NCBI GenBank assembly: GCA_949289855.1
Contig: CASEPS010000002.1
Coordinates: forward strand, 1 to 64,000
Origin: an uncultured Erysipelotrichaceae bacterium
GTDB lineage: Bacteria; Bacillota_I; Bacilli_A; Erysipelotrichales; Erysipelotrichaceae
Length of the DNA: 64,000 bases
Direction: 5' to 3'
Position 1 is the first letter of the stretch, and every line of letters begins with the position of its first letter. Of this stretch, positions 1 through 9,995 are shown in pieces. Both the position numbers and the translations under genes were made by a program. The notes under the pieces were generated by a model. It was not told where the DNA came from. It worked only from the letters and a program-made list of their open reading frames with translations, and searched no databases.

Positions 1-208
1 ACTGCAATGCATCTTCATCAAAGACATCCCGCACCATGCCAACATCTTTATGTGCATGAATGATCCCCTTGTTGTTTACGGCAATGCCACAGGATTCCTG
101 ACCACGGTGCTGAAGGGAAACAAGTCCATAATATGTATCATAGACAACATTCCTTTTTCCAGAAGGATCAAAAATACCAAATACACCACATTCTTCATGA
201 ATCATCAT
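1..208 (-). CDS. purF: Amidophosphoribosyltransferase, N-terminal part (cut by window edge)
   Basis: First enzyme of de novo purine synthesis; it transfers glutamine amide nitrogen to PRPP. Only about 69 N-terminal codons lie in the window. They encode the class II glutamine amidotransferase start: a short propeptide, then Glu-Glu-Cys-Gly-Val-Phe-Gly, where the Cys becomes the N-terminal nucleophile after cleavage, and further on the conserved Leu-Gln-His-Arg-Gly-Gln-Glu stretch. Two ATG codons in tandem (208 and 205) both fit; a GAGAGGTG ribosome site sits in the end of carB. The start lies 2 bases after the carB stop, so purF is almost certainly translated in the carAB transcript, tying purine synthesis to carbamoyl phosphate supply. 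Confidence 0.93.
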   Translation of the reverse strand, partial: MMIHEECGVFGIFDPSGKRNVVYDTYYGLVSLQHRGQESCGIAVNNKGIIHAHKDVGMVRDVFDEDALQ

Positions 209-210
209 GT

Positions 211-3200
211 TCACCTCTCTTCATCCATCGAAACAACCTGAAAACTCATCGATTCAAGGACCTTGATAAGTGCCTCTGCAGTATCAAGACTGGTCATACA
301 GGAGATGTTGTTTTCTGCCGAAACACGACGAATCAGGAACCCGTCGAGATTTGTTCTCTTGTCACGATGCTCAACCGTATTGATCACAAAAGATACTTTT
401 CCTTCCTGAATCAGATTCAATACATTATTGTTCTCGTCTTCAGAAATCTTACAGACAGAATGTACAAACAGACCATTGTTTTCGAGATATTTAGCAGTAC
501 CAGCTGTCGCATAGATTCCATAACCAATACGGGAAAACCGCCTTGCAAGTTTCAACGCGTCTGTTTTATCCTCGTCCGAAATGGTTAAAAGTACAGAACC
601 ATATTGCGGTATGCGCACACCACTTGCAATCAAAGCTTTATACAACGCCTTTTCAAGCGAGCCGTCAGCCCCCAATGCCTCTCCTGTCGATTTCATTTCC
701 GGTCCAAGTACCGTATCAACCGAACGCAATTTGGCAAAGGAGAATACTGGTGCTTTCACATAGACACGATTTGCTTTCTCTTTCTTATAACCCGGCTCAT
801 ATCCCTGTTTCCGGATGCTTTCCCCAAGGATGCATCGCGTAGCTGCCTGACACATTGGAACGCCGGTAATCTTGGAAAGAAATGGAACAGTTCTTGATGA
901 ACGGGGATTGACTTCCAATACATAGACACGATCATCTTTGTCTACGATGAACTGTATATTATAAAGACCGATAAAGCCGAACCCCTTTCCGATGCGCATT
1001 GCATAGTCAATGATAGTATCCTTGACATCCTTTGTGATATTTTGTGGAGGATAGACAGAAATAGAATCACCCGAATGAATACCGGCTCTTTCAATATGTT
1101 CCATCACACCCGGAATCAGAACTTCATTACCATCTGCCACCGCATCTATTTCCAATTCCTTCCCCAATACGTAACGGTCGATCAGAATTGGAGAATCATG
1201 ACTGATCTCTTTGACTGCCGTTTCCATATAGTACTTCAGCTCTTCATCATCATAGACAATTTCCATCGCCCTTCCCCCAAGAACATAACTTGGTCTGACA
1301 AGAACCGGATAACCAATACGATTAGCAATTTCGATTGCCCTATCCACTGTTACAGCCGTATCCCCTTCAGGCTGAGGAATGCCCAGACTCTCAAGCATCT
1401 TCTCAAATTCATGTCTGTCCTCAGCTCTGTTGATTGCTTCAAGAGAAGAGCCCATAATGTGGCAACCTCTTCTTTCGAGTTCTCCGGCAAGATTGATTGC
1501 GGTCTGCCCACCAAACTGAACGATGATGCCTTCTGGCTTCTCAAGATCAACAACATGCATAACATCTTCCACAGTCAGTGGTTCAAAATACAATTTGTCA
1601 GAAATGGCGAAATCAGTAGAAACAGTCTCCGGATTGTTATTGATAATGATGGCCTCATAGCCTTCCTTATGCAGTGTTTCTATACAATGCACCGTTGCAT
1701 AGTCAAATTCGACGCCCTGTCCAATACGGATCGGACCAGAACCAAGGACGATGATCTTCTTGTTCTTACTGACAACAGATTCGTTTTCTTTTTCATAAGT
1801 ACTATAGTAATACGGTGTCATGGACGCAAATTCACCAGCACATGTATCCACCATCTTGTAAACTGGTGTAATGCCATTTTGCCTGGCAAGAAGATAGAGA
1901 TCCTCTTCTCTGCATTTCCACTTTCTTGCAATATAGCTGTCCGCAAATCCGGCATGTTTGAGCTTTACCAGAATCTGTAAATCCATAGGATGTGCAATCA
2001 TTACCTTTTCCAGGGAAACAATTGCTTTGATATGATCCAGAAAGAAGGTATCAATATTTGTCAGCTTATGAATTCTTTCCTCATCATAGCCGCGCCTCAG
2101 CCATTCTGCCACAGCAAATATCCTTTCATCATCATGTTCGCGTATCTTGTTATACAACTCTTCTTCATCCAGAATTGAAATCTCCTTCTTTTCAAGATGA
2201 TCACATTTCATTTCCAAAGACCGTACAGCTTTCAGGAAGGATTCTTCAAACGTTCTGCCAATAGCCATCACTTCTCCAGTTGCCTTCATCTGCGTTCCAA
2301 GCCGCCTGTCTCCAGATGGGAACTTATCAAAGGGAAGGCGTGGAAACTTGGTTACAACATAATCCAGAGCCGGTTCAAAGCAGGCACAACTTGTCCCTGT
2401 TACCGGGTTTACAATTTCATCCAGATGATAACCGACCGCAAGTTTTGCACTGATGCGGGCAATCGGATAACCGGTCGCCTTGGAAGCAAGGGCACTGGAA
2501 CGGGATACACGGGGATTCACTTCTATGACATAATAGCGGAAGCTGTGAGGATCAAGTGCCAGCTGCACATTACATCCACCACAGATTCTGAGTGCGCGGA
2601 TGATTTTCAGCGACGCATTCCTCAACATCTGATTTTCCCGGTCACTCAGTGTCTGCACCGGTGCCACGACAATCGAATCGCCGGTATGAATACCAACAGG
2701 ATCAACATTTTCCATATTACAGACAACGATCGCACTATCGTTGGCATCCCGCATCACTTCATATTCAATTTCTTTATAACCAGCTATAGATTGTTCGACC
2801 AGGCATTGATGAACCGGAGACATTTTGAGACCGGTTTCGGTAATATGCCTCAATTCTTCTTCATTGTGAACAAAACCACCACCGGTTCCGCCAAGTGTAT
2901 AAGCTGGTCTGACCACAAGAGGATAGCCTTCGCGGTTTGCAAATTCGACAGCTTCTTCTATCGTATGTACAATCTGAGACTCGGGAATCGGTTCATGAAT
3001 TTCCTGCATCAGAGAACGGAATAATTCTCTGTCTTCTGCCCGATTAATCGCCTCAATATCCGTTCCCAGTACTTCAACGCCATATTCTTCCAAGATACCA
3101 TCCTCAAATAGTTCAACGACAAGATTCAGTCCGGTCTGGCCTCCAAGGGAACCAAGGATAGCATCAGGTCTTTCTTTATAGATGACACGTTTGGCAAATT

Positions 3201-3414
3201 CCAGTGTTAATGGTTCGATATATACTTTGTCCGCAATAGAAGTATCCGTCATAATTGTGGCAGGGTTGGAATTGATGAGGATGACTTCATAACCTTCTTC
3301 ACGCAATGCAGCACAAGCCTGTGAACCCGCATAATCAAATTCCGCTGCCTGGCCAATGATAATCGGACCAGATCCAATAACCATGATTTTATGAATATCT
3401 GTACGTTTTGGCAT
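211..3414 (-). CDS. carB: Carbamoyl-phosphate synthase large subunit
   Basis: Makes carbamoyl phosphate from bicarbonate, ATP and the ammonia channelled from CarA, feeding arginine and pyrimidine synthesis. At 1067 residues it is full length. Two homologous halves are visible, each opening with a nucleotide-binding loop ([10 protein letters not shown] near residue 13; [10 protein letters not shown] near 560) and each carrying an ATP-grasp domain and a GGQT motif ([12 protein letters not shown] and [12 protein letters not shown]). The last 130 or so residues form the MGS-like allosteric domain. The start codon lies one base beyond the carA stop, so the two subunits are translationally coupled. 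No catalytic motif is obviously missing. Confidence 0.97.
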   Translation of the reverse strand: MPKRTDIHKIMVIGSGPIIIGQAAEFDYAGSQACAALREEGYEVILINSNPATIMTDTSIADKVYIEPLTLEFAKRVIYKERPDAILGSLGGQTGLNLVVELFEDGILEEYGVEVLGTDIEAINRAEDRELFRSLMQEIHEPIPESQIVHTIEEAVEFANREGYPLVVRPAYTLGGTGGGFVHNEEELRHITETGLKMSPVHQCLVEQSIAGYKEIEYEVMRDANDSAIVVCNMENVDPVGIHTGDSIVVAPVQTLSDRENQMLRNASLKIIRALRICGGCNVQLALDPHSFRYYVIEVNPRVSRSSALASKATGYPIARISAKLAVGYHLDEIVNPVTGTSCACFEPALDYVVTKFPRLPFDKFPSGDRRLGTQMKATGEVMAIGRTFEESFLKAVRSLEMKCDHLEKKEISILDEEELYNKIREHDDERIFAVAEWLRRGYDEERIHKLTNIDTFFLDHIKAIVSLEKVMIAHPMDLQILVKLKHAGFADSYIARKWKCREEDLYLLARQNGITPVYKMVDTCAGEFASMTPYYYSTYEKENESVVSKNKKIIVLGSGPIRIGQGVEFDYATVHCIETLHKEGYEAIIINNNPETVSTDFAISDKLYFEPLTVEDVMHVVDLEKPEGIIVQFGGQTAINLAGELERRGCHIMGSSLEAINRAEDRHEFEKMLESLGIPQPEGDTAVTVDRAIEIANRIGYPVLVRPSYVLGGRAMEIVYDDEELKYYMETAVKEISHDSPILIDRYVLGKELEIDAVADGNEVLIPGVMEHIERAGIHSGDSISVYPPQNITKDVKDTIIDYAMRIGKGFGFIGLYNIQFIVDKDDRVYVLEVNPRSSRTVPFLSKITGVPMCQAATRCILGESIRKQGYEPGYKKEKANRVYVKAPVFSFAKLRSVDTVLGPEMKSTGEALGADGSLEKALYKALIASGVRIPQYGSVLLTISDEDKTDALKLARRFSRIGYGIYATAGTAKYLENNGLFVHSVCKISEDENNNVLNLIQEGKVSFVINTVEHRDKRTNLDGFLIRRVSAENNISCMTSLDTAEALIKVLESMSFQVVSMDEER

Positions 3415-3415
3415 T

Positions 3416-4486
3416 TCACTTTTCTCCTTCCATCATCTCCATAAACCTGTCAAACAAATACCGGCTGTCTTCCGGTCCGGCATCTGCCTCAGGATGGTAT
3501 TGCACTGCAAAACAAGGTCGTGACATATGTCTTACCCCTTCACAAGATCCATCGTTCAATGCCTGATGACTCATCACAAGATCCGTATATTCCAATGATT
3601 TCACATCTACCGCAAAACCATGGTTCTGGGCAGTGATCTCCACCTTTCCGGTCAACAGATCTTTGACAGGATGATTCGCCCCGCGATGTCCAAAGCGCAA
3701 CCGGTATGTCTTTGCCCCACAGGCAAGTGACATCAGCTGGCAGCCAAGGCATATACCAAATACAGCTGTATGATCAATCAGGATTTTCACCTGTTCTATC
3801 ACTTCCGGAAGATCCGAAGGATCACCCGGCCCATTAGACAACAACACCCCATCGGGATGATAAGAAAGAACCTGCTTTGCACTGGTGTTATATGGCACAA
3901 CAATCACATCACAATCTCTTTTGGCAAGTTCACGAAGAATGCTCAGCTTGACACCAAAATCCATCACAACTACCAATTTACCTCGTCCCGGGATCGGATA
4001 GACACTTTTGGTAGAAACACGGCTGACCTGATCATGCAGAAAATCAGTTTCCTGCAATTTCTCAACAAGTGATTCAATTTCCTCTACCCTGTCACAGAAA
4101 CATGCCTTCATCGTTCCTTTTTCCCGGATTGCCTTTGTGATGGCACGCGTATCCACACCACAAATACCAGGTATCCCATTTTCACAAAGATAAGCATCAA
4201 GATCAATGCGGGAACGGAAATTGGACGGAAACATGCAGAGATCTTTTATTACCAGACCAAAACACGATGGTTTCATACTCTCGTTGTCATCCCGGTTAAT
4301 GCCATAATTGCCAATCAGCGGGTACGTCAGCATAACAATCTGTCCACAATATGACGGATCCGTCAATATTTCCTGATAACCGGTCATCGATGTATTAAAG
4401 ACCAATTCACCGATGGTATACGTATCTGCTCCAAATGCTTCACCTTCATACCAGCTGCCATCTTCCAATACAAGTATTCTCTTCAT
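3416..4486 (-). CDS. carA: Carbamoyl-phosphate synthase small (glutaminase) subunit
   Basis: Class I glutamine amidotransferase subunit that releases ammonia for CarB. The chosen ATG gives 356 residues beginning [10 protein letters not shown] and has an AGGAGGAG ribosome site 4 bases upstream; a longer reading frame starting at 4534 runs into the upstream terminator stem and is not credible. The catalytic triad is visible: Cys246 in GICLG, His331 and Glu333 in QYHPEAD. The N-terminal CPSase domain occupies roughly residues 1-150. First structural gene of the carA-carB-purF transcript, expressed from the promoter at 4636-4664 through the leader ORF and terminator described separately. Confidence 0.97.
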   Translation of the reverse strand: MKRILVLEDGSWYEGEAFGADTYTIGELVFNTSMTGYQEILTDPSYCGQIVMLTYPLIGNYGINRDDNESMKPSCFGLVIKDLCMFPSNFRSRIDLDAYLCENGIPGICGVDTRAITKAIREKGTMKACFCDRVEEIESLVEKLQETDFLHDQVSRVSTKSVYPIPGRGKLVVVMDFGVKLSILRELAKRDCDVIVVPYNTSAKQVLSYHPDGVLLSNGPGDPSDLPEVIEQVKILIDHTAVFGICLGCQLMSLACGAKTYRLRFGHRGANHPVKDLLTGKVEITAQNHGFAVDVKSLEYTDLVMSHQALNDGSCEGVRHMSRPCFAVQYHPEADAGPEDSRYLFDRFMEMMEGEK

Positions 4487-4500
4487 TTTCTCCTCCTGTC

Positions 4501-4538
4501 TTATAAAAAAGAGATTGGTCGACAAAGTCACCAATCTC
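4501..4538 (-). terminator. Intrinsic terminator in the carAB leader (candidate attenuator)
   Basis: Reading the minus strand, a 9-bp perfect stem GAGATTGGT / ACCAATCTC with a 10-base loop is followed directly by TTTTTTAT. It lies after the carAB promoter and before the carA ribosome site, so transcripts must read through it to reach carA. The last base pairs of the stem start inside the stop codon of the 23-codon leader ORF, so a ribosome near the end of that ORF would cover the 5' arm. Confidence 0.85.
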
Positions 4539-4608
4539 AGATAGATCTTTCGTTGTCAGAAACTACGGCACACAGTTTTACTCTTTTTGAACATCTTACA
4601 AGCTTCAT
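4537..4608 (-). CDS. Candidate 23-residue carAB leader peptide
   Basis: A short ORF of 23 codons starts 20 or so bases after the predicted transcription start, with a GGAGGTG ribosome site 4 bases before its ATG. It encodes a basic peptide starting MKLVRCSKRVKL and ending NERSI, with three arginine codons, all AGA, at positions 5, 9 and 21. Its stop codon TGA overlaps the first base of the terminator stem. The arrangement (promoter, leader ORF, terminator, structural genes) is that of ribosome-mediated attenuation. What is seen is the layout; the arginine link is an inference from codon content and from CarAB supplying arginine synthesis. It is not a PyrR-type leader as far as I can see. Confidence 0.6.
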   Translation of the reverse strand: MKLVRCSKRVKLCAVVSDNERSI

Positions 4609-4635
4609 ACTGCACCTCCATATTTTTCCTGGAAG

Positions 4636-4664
4636 ATTATACATGCATGCAATGATAATTTCAA
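4636..4664 (-). promoter_or_regulatory. Promoter of the carAB-purF operon
   Basis: On the minus strand TTGAAA (4664-4659), a 17-base spacer and a perfect TATAAT (4641-4636). Transcription should start near 4629, leaving only about 20 bases before the leader ATG at 4608. Confidence 0.85.
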
Positions 4665-4692
4665 CAACATATTTACTTATCTTTCTGCACCT

Positions 4693-5691
4693 TTATTTTT
4701 CTTTTATCATATAGCAGATTGTCTGTACAGATGTCTCACCTGCTTTGACAAGAGGCTGTTTCACCCCATCATAATTGATGGCATTTGGCATATAGGCGCA
4801 CTCAAAGCAAAGGGCGGTACGTGGATCATAGATGTTATTGTACTTGCCTGTCTTACCTTCAAGATAATTTGCACTATAGAAATGCATACCAGGCTGATCA
4901 GAATATACATCCATTTCCAAAGACTTTCCCTTGCACACAGCAAACTGACGCATACCTTCTCCATTCATTGGATAATAATGATCATAACCATTGCCATATT
5001 TTAACTGCAAATCAGCCTTCCCAATTCTTTCCCTGGGAGTATGAAACTCTACGAAGTCAAATGGGGTACCTTCTACCGGTACAATTTCATTTACAGCAAG
5101 CCCGTTTTGATCACTTAATGCATAGTGATCAGAAAAAATCTTCACCTCATGGTCCAAAGCACTGCCAGAGCCATCAAGATTGAAATAGGAATGGTTTGTA
5201 TACGCAAACAGAGTATCCGCATCAGGTGTACCTTCTGCTTTGATTTCGATACCATTGTCCAATAACTGGTATGTTACCTTCACAAGAAGATTCCCAGGAT
5301 AACCTTCTTCACCATCCTTAGATGTATAGGTAAAGGATACAAAATCATTTCCTTCTTCCGCCTTCCAGATCACCTTATCAAAACCAGTAATACCACCATG
5401 GTTGCAGTTGCCGTTGTTATTGATGGGCAGATGATATGTCTTGCCATTTAATGTAAATGTACCCTTTTCAATTCTGTTGGCAGTTCTTCCAATAGAAGCA
5501 CCGATGTAAGAAGTCTGATCGAGATACCCATCCAGGTTATCAAAACCAAGGACAACATCGGTATCACTATACTTATGTACAAAGGATACCAGCGTTGCAC
5601 CATAGTCTGTTACCGCCATGCGGATGTTTTCGTTCTCAATGGTATAAAGAAATACTTCCTTTCTGTTTAATTCTCCAAAATGTTGTTTCAT
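4693..5691 (-). CDS. galM: Aldose 1-epimerase (mutarotase)
   Basis: Interconverts alpha and beta anomers of galactose or glucose. The 332-residue protein has the family signature throughout: GRTANRI near residue 68, NHGG with His98, the catalytic acid His167 in TNHSYFNL, and the catalytic base Glu297 in LCFECAYMPN. The length matches GalM. The ATG at 5691 has a GAGGTG ribosome site 5 bases upstream. It stands alone between the car promoter and a divergent cell-wall operon; no galK or galT lies nearby, so its role in a particular sugar pathway cannot be assigned from context. Confidence 0.93.
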   Translation of the reverse strand: MKQHFGELNRKEVFLYTIENENIRMAVTDYGATLVSFVHKYSDTDVVLGFDNLDGYLDQTSYIGASIGRTANRIEKGTFTLNGKTYHLPINNNGNCNHGGITGFDKVIWKAEEGNDFVSFTYTSKDGEEGYPGNLLVKVTYQLLDNGIEIKAEGTPDADTLFAYTNHSYFNLDGSGSALDHEVKIFSDHYALSDQNGLAVNEIVPVEGTPFDFVEFHTPRERIGKADLQLKYGNGYDHYYPMNGEGMRQFAVCKGKSLEMDVYSDQPGMHFYSANYLEGKTGKYNNIYDPRTALCFECAYMPNAINYDGVKQPLVKAGETSVQTICYMIKEK

Positions 5692-5758
5692 GTTTTCACC
5701 TCTTCTATTACCATAGCATATTTTCAGAAAAACTTAAGATAGCACGAGCCCCTCAAAC

Positions 5759-5787
5759 TTGTAATTAGGGCAAAAACTCTCTATTCT
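5759..5787 (+). promoter_or_regulatory. Promoter of the SEDS-PBP operon
   Basis: TTGTAA (5759-5764), 17-base spacer, TATTCT (5782-5787), about 20 bases before a strong GAAGGAGG ribosome site and the ATG at 5808. Confidence 0.65.
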
Positions 5788-5807
5788 AATGATTACGAAG
5801 GAGGTTT

Positions 5808-7205
5808 ATGGCTATCTTCAGAAAAAAAGAAAACATTCCGACTGAAACAACAGATGAAGAAATCGTCTATGTCGAAGACAAGAGTGACCGCTTTATCACC
5901 CATGCGGTCATCTTTGAAATACTCATGGCAGGTATTGTCTTTCTCAAATCTTCCGACGCGGGAACACAATATCTGATCGCCCTTGCCCCGATGCTTGTAA
6001 TCACCGGGATTCTTGGCAATTACTTCTATCAGAAAAGTGCAGACATGAAACTGTTTGCGGCTTGTTGTTACCTTATATCAATGGGAATTGGCTTACAGCT
6101 GTTAATTGATGAAATTTATAACCCTGCCGGTTCTTTCAGCCTCATCAAATATGGCATAGCAATATTGTTAGCTGCAGTGTTCATCATCTTTTACAGCTTC
6201 TTCCGCAACATCCTCAACCACAGGGCCACTGTCTATGTCATGATGGGTGTTTCCCTTGCCATCTACCTTGCCCTTGCTGTTTTTGGTTATGACCCAAATG
6301 GCTATGGTACAAGTGCCTGGATTTCCATTGGTCCTTTGACTTTGCAATTAACCGACTTCACCAAGGTCAGTGCATTGCTTTTCTATGCATCGCTGTTTTC
6401 TTCCCGTTACCGCAAAGATGAAAGAACTGTACTGCTGTTATCAACACTGTTCTTTCTGATCAATGCGGCTGGTTCCCTGCTCATCCATGAAATGGGATCC
6501 CTTATGATATTATTTGTACTCCACCTTGCCCTGCTGTTCATCTTCATGGAACATTCAAGGCGCAAGCGCATTTACCTGATTACCGTCTTCTCCCTTTGTG
6601 CAATAGCGGTAGTCTCTGCCTTTGTGCTCTACCATGCCCTGCAGCCTGCACATGAAGCTGGCACACTGTCCGGCATCAGTGCCTACATCTGGCCAATTGT
6701 ACGAAAGGTATATGAACGCTTCTCTGTCACAGCCAACATTTACAATGACCCCTATGGGGCAGGTTACCAGTTATTGCAGGGAAAGAAAGCACTATGGATG
6801 GGCGGACTTTCTGGTAATACAGTCAACTTCCATGCCATTCCGGTAGCCGAAAGTGACATGGCATTTGTAGCCATGATTACAACCCTTGGCTTTCCTATCG
6901 CCTTCTTTGCTTTGATACAGCTTGCCCGTATTGCCGTACGGGGTGGAGAAGTATCTTTAAAACTCCTGAAGAAAAATCCCCAGGATGCGGTTGTTGCCTT
7001 TGGGGCAGCAGCTATGCTTTTCATGCAGGCATTAATTGTCATCCTTGGTTCCTGTAACATCATCCCGCTGACGGGTCTTCCAATACCATTCTTGTCCCGT
7101 GGCTTTACCTACCAGACCATCACTTTGTGTTTTGCGGGCATTTTATTGAAACTGTCCATGGAAAATGAAGAAGAAATAATGGAGGTGCCTGATGAAGAAC
7201 AATGA
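5808..7205 (+). CDS. SEDS family peptidoglycan glycosyltransferase (FtsW/RodA/SpoVE type)
   Basis: Polytopic membrane protein that polymerises lipid II glycan strands together with a class B PBP. The 465 residues begin with about 30 cytoplasmic residues followed by around ten membrane segments. Family landmarks: WISIGPLTLQLTDFTK (the GPxxxQPSEF-like loop), AGYQLLQGKKALWMGG, an acidic AESDMAF motif at the site of the conserved catalytic Asp, and TGLPIPFLSRGFTYQ near the C-terminus, where canonical proteins have TGLPLPFVSYGGS. The ATG has a near-perfect ribosome site. The stop overlaps the start of the PBP gene by 14 bases, so this is a matched SEDS-PBP pair. Whether it serves elongation, division or another role cannot be decided from sequence. 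Confidence 0.92.
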   Translation: MAIFRKKENIPTETTDEEIVYVEDKSDRFITHAVIFEILMAGIVFLKSSDAGTQYLIALAPMLVITGILGNYFYQKSADMKLFAACCYLISMGIGLQLLIDEIYNPAGSFSLIKYGIAILLAAVFIIFYSFFRNILNHRATVYVMMGVSLAIYLALAVFGYDPNGYGTSAWISIGPLTLQLTDFTKVSALLFYASLFSSRYRKDERTVLLLSTLFFLINAAGSLLIHEMGSLMILFVLHLALLFIFMEHSRRKRIYLITVFSLCAIAVVSAFVLYHALQPAHEAGTLSGISAYIWPIVRKVYERFSVTANIYNDPYGAGYQLLQGKKALWMGGLSGNTVNFHAIPVAESDMAFVAMITTLGFPIAFFALIQLARIAVRGGEVSLKLLKKNPQDAVVAFGAAAMLFMQALIVILGSCNIIPLTGLPIPFLSRGFTYQTITLCFAGILLKLSMENEEEIMEVPDEEQ

Positions 7206-8598
7206 AAACAGATCTTTACATAATGCAAAGAAACGCATACGCATGGCAGAAATCTTCGCCGTGCTCATTCCGGTTGCCTTCATGGCAGTCTTTGGTACAA
7301 AGTATGTCATTCTTCCTATGACAAACACTTCTTACGCTGCCACAAAAAGTACAGTCACCTATGATGAAATCAAAAGCTATGTTGTGGAGGGTGACATCCT
7401 CGACAGGCATGGCAATATGATTCTTGGCAATGCTGCACCGGGTACTGGTGCCTATGCCAATGCGCCGGAAAACAGAAGCTATGCCTACCTGTTAGGCTAT
7501 TACACTGTCAACAGCAATACCGAAAACCGCTATGGCCTGAGAGGCAATCTGTATAAACACTCCCTGTTTACCCTCGACAAGAATAACAAGGGACAGACAG
7601 TTGTTCTCACCACAGACAATGCCCTGCAGGATTATGCCTATACCAATATCCTTGCCGGACAGGAAGGCAGTGTGACCGTCATTGACAATTCTACTGGGGA
7701 AATCCTTTGTCTTACATCACAGAGTACCATTGACTATGATGTCAATGACACCGCCTCTTTTGTCACCAATACAACCCCAGATGGACAGTACAGACGTGGT
7801 ACATATGAGAATGATCCACCTGGTTCTACCTTTAAGGTTGTCACAGCAGCTGCAGCTTTGACAAAACAGGAAGAAGAAGGACTGGGCGATGACTTCTTCC
7901 AGTACTACGATACGGGTACCTATACCCCAGAAGGTGATTCCTGGACCATCACAAACTTTGAAAACCATGTCTATGGGGATTGTGATCTGAACAAAGCCAT
8001 GCGTTATTCTGTTAACTGCTACTTCGCCAACCTTGGTGTAGTAACAGGGGCAGATGCCCTGAATGAAATGGCAGAGAAGTTCATGGTTGGAAAGGATATA
8101 GAAATCCCTTATCTTTGTACATTGCATTCCGCAAGGGATATAGAAAATGACACCCCTGCTACCATTGCCCAGAGCTCCTTTGGACAGGGCAATACACAAA
8201 TCACACCAGTACACCTTGCCTTAATTGCACAGGCAATTGCCAATGATGGGGTAATGATGCAGCCACATATTGTTTCTTCCATTGAAGGTAATCCCTTCAA
8301 CAGATACAGAGCAAAGACAAAAAAGCTTTCAGAAACCATGACACCAACGGTTGCGGCAAAGCTCAAAGAAGCCATGCATCAGGCAGCTCTGGAATATGGT
8401 TTCTATGAACCAGCCTATGGCATGGTCTATGCCAAGACAGGTACAGCAGAATGTGCCAATGACCGGATTCACTGCTATATGATCGGTTTCACCGATTCGG
8501 TTTCCTTCTGCATTTCCTTTAATACGATGCGGGCAAGTGCAGAGCTGTATGATGAAGCATTGAATCTTGTCTACTGGCTCAACAGCAATGGATACTAA
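7192..8598 (+). CDS. Class B penicillin-binding protein (transpeptidase)
   Basis: Cross-links peptidoglycan outside the membrane, partner of the upstream SEDS protein. 468 residues: one N-terminal membrane anchor (about residues 20-42), a short pedestal of about 100 residues, and a transpeptidase domain with the three active-site motifs STFK (Ser212, Lys215), SVN (273-275) and KTGTA (415-419). It is short compared with division or elongation PBPs (about 600-720 residues) and has no PASTA domains; its size and layout resemble actinobacterial PbpA. Ribosome site GGAGGTG 4 bases before the ATG. Transcribed with the SEDS gene and followed by a strong terminator. Confidence 0.93.
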   Translation: MKNNENRSLHNAKKRIRMAEIFAVLIPVAFMAVFGTKYVILPMTNTSYAATKSTVTYDEIKSYVVEGDILDRHGNMILGNAAPGTGAYANAPENRSYAYLLGYYTVNSNTENRYGLRGNLYKHSLFTLDKNNKGQTVVLTTDNALQDYAYTNILAGQEGSVTVIDNSTGEILCLTSQSTIDYDVNDTASFVTNTTPDGQYRRGTYENDPPGSTFKVVTAAAALTKQEEEGLGDDFFQYYDTGTYTPEGDSWTITNFENHVYGDCDLNKAMRYSVNCYFANLGVVTGADALNEMAEKFMVGKDIEIPYLCTLHSARDIENDTPATIAQSSFGQGNTQITPVHLALIAQAIANDGVMMQPHIVSSIEGNPFNRYRAKTKKLSETMTPTVAAKLKEAMHQAALEYGFYEPAYGMVYAKTGTAECANDRIHCYMIGFTDSVSFCISFNTMRASAELYDEALNLVYWLNSNGY

Positions 8599-8603
8599 AA
8601 AAG

Positions 8604-8624
8604 CGACGGATAATCCGTCGTTTT
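8604..8624. terminator. Bidirectional terminator between convergent genes
   Basis: Perfect stem CGACGGA-TAA-TCCGTCG flanked by TTTTATT on one side and AAAAAA on the other, so it can end transcription from both the PBP gene and the AI-2E family gene. Confidence 0.88.
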
Positions 8625-8625
8625 A

Positions 8626-9861
8626 TTATTCCTTTCCTTCAAAGTACTGCCGTTCCTTTGCCTGCTTGTGGTCCACCCGCATTTTCACAACCCTGTCAAA
8701 TTGCAGTTTGATGAGTGCTGCAACTGGTACAGCAAACAACATACCTAGCAATCCTCCCCAGGCTCCACCGATAATCAATGCGATGATGACATACATCGGG
8801 TGAATGTGTACATGATGACCAAGAAGCTTTGGATTGATGATGTTGCCATCAATGGACTGGATGATCCATAACAATATCAGGGTGATAATCATCTTGGATA
8901 TTTCACCATTGACAAGGCATACAAGGATGACACCTGCATATGCCACAAATGGTCCAACATACGGAATGAGATTACCAATACCGGCAAGAACACCAATGGT
9001 AACAGAGAATGGTACTTTGACCACACTCAGCAACACTGAAATCATCAACATCATGATCAATGCATCGAGCATTTGTCCTCTGATGTAACCGGAGAATACC
9101 TCATCCGCATCTTCAAGCAGCCGGGAAATCTTCTCACGCGTGTTATCTTTAAAAATGGCATACATGACCTTGCCCCAGTACAAAGCAATATACGCACCAT
9201 CAAGCAGAAACCAGATGGCAAAGATGATGACGAAGAAAAACTGGGAGAAAAAGTTCGGTATGTTTTCAATTCCACTCATCACCCCTTCTCCAAATCCAGT
9301 CGCATAGTCTGAGAAGGCATGAACGATTGCATCCGCAAATTGCTGTAACTGATCAGAGCTGATGGAGAGTTTTTCTAACAGATGAATCACCTGGTTATAG
9401 AATGTTCCTACATTCTTTGCGATGCTTTGCACAAAGCTGTAAATACTTTCGAGATCCGCAATCTGCAACGTTGATGTAAAGGTAGAAATGAGTACGGAGA
9501 AGAATATCGTTGCGCACGTCAATACGATAAGTATTGTCAATGCAACTGCCTGTAAGCGATATGTCTTGTTCTTTTTGTTAAAGCGGGCATTCGCAAGCTT
9601 CCTTTGCAACAAATCCGTTAAAGGCATCAAAAGATATGCCACAAAGAACCCCCACAACAATGAACGCAACATATACAAAATGTTGCCGATGACCATAACC
9701 GTACCGTCCACAATATCAAATACGGCACCAGAAATGTGGTAGAGAATATAGAGAATGACCACTACCGAAATAACACAAAGAGAGATCTTGACCATCCATG
9801 GATCAATGGCTTTCTTCAATCGTTTCAAAGCACGGTCTTCATTTTCTTCCTGTTTCTGCAT
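8626..9861 (-). CDS. AI-2E family (TerC-independent YtrI/PerM-type) transporter
   Basis: Integral membrane permease of the AI-2E exporter superfamily. The start used (ATG at 9861, AGGAGGG ribosome site 4 bases upstream) gives 411 residues; a longer frame to 10038 would overlap the lysS promoter and T-box on the other strand and is rejected. About eight membrane segments are visible, with the family's central coiled region (residues around 120-230) and the C-terminal motif GVLAGIGNLIPYVGPF followed by a QSIDGNIINPKLLGHHVHIHPM loop typical of the family. Substrate is unknown: members have been linked to autoinducer-2, Na+/H+ exchange or export of other small molecules. Convergent with the PBP gene. 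Confidence 0.88.
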   Translation of the reverse strand: MQKQEENEDRALKRLKKAIDPWMVKISLCVISVVVILYILYHISGAVFDIVDGTVMVIGNILYMLRSLLWGFFVAYLLMPLTDLLQRKLANARFNKKNKTYRLQAVALTILIVLTCATIFFSVLISTFTSTLQIADLESIYSFVQSIAKNVGTFYNQVIHLLEKLSISSDQLQQFADAIVHAFSDYATGFGEGVMSGIENIPNFFSQFFFVIIFAIWFLLDGAYIALYWGKVMYAIFKDNTREKISRLLEDADEVFSGYIRGQMLDALIMMLMISVLLSVVKVPFSVTIGVLAGIGNLIPYVGPFVAYAGVILVCLVNGEISKMIITLILLWIIQSIDGNIINPKLLGHHVHIHPMYVIIALIIGGAWGGLLGMLFAVPVAALIKLQFDRVVKMRVDHKQAKERQYFEGKE

Positions 9862-9961
9862 AAACCCTCCTTTCTTTGAAGGTACTTCCATTCTACCCAC
9901 AATAGGAGTTAACTTGCAAGAAAAGCGAGGTACGCATTGGTACAGTTTTGTCAACTGTTCA

Positions 9962-9989
9962 TTGCAAACAGCATAAAACATGTTAGAAT
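9962..9989 (+). promoter_or_regulatory. lysS promoter
   Basis: TTGCAA (9962-9967), 16-base spacer, TAGAAT (9984-9989). The expected start near 9996 coincides with the beginning of the T-box leader. Confidence 0.7.
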
Positions 9990-9995
9990 AATGCC

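Noticed and set aside
1042-3024. Long plus-strand frames opposite carB (275-312 codons)
   Set aside because: Exact antisense shadows of carB; composition rich in His, Cys and Phe, no ribosome sites, no domains.
4537-4620. PyrR-binding leader for carAB
   Set aside because: No PyrR anti-antiterminator consensus found; the region is almost wholly taken up by the leader ORF.
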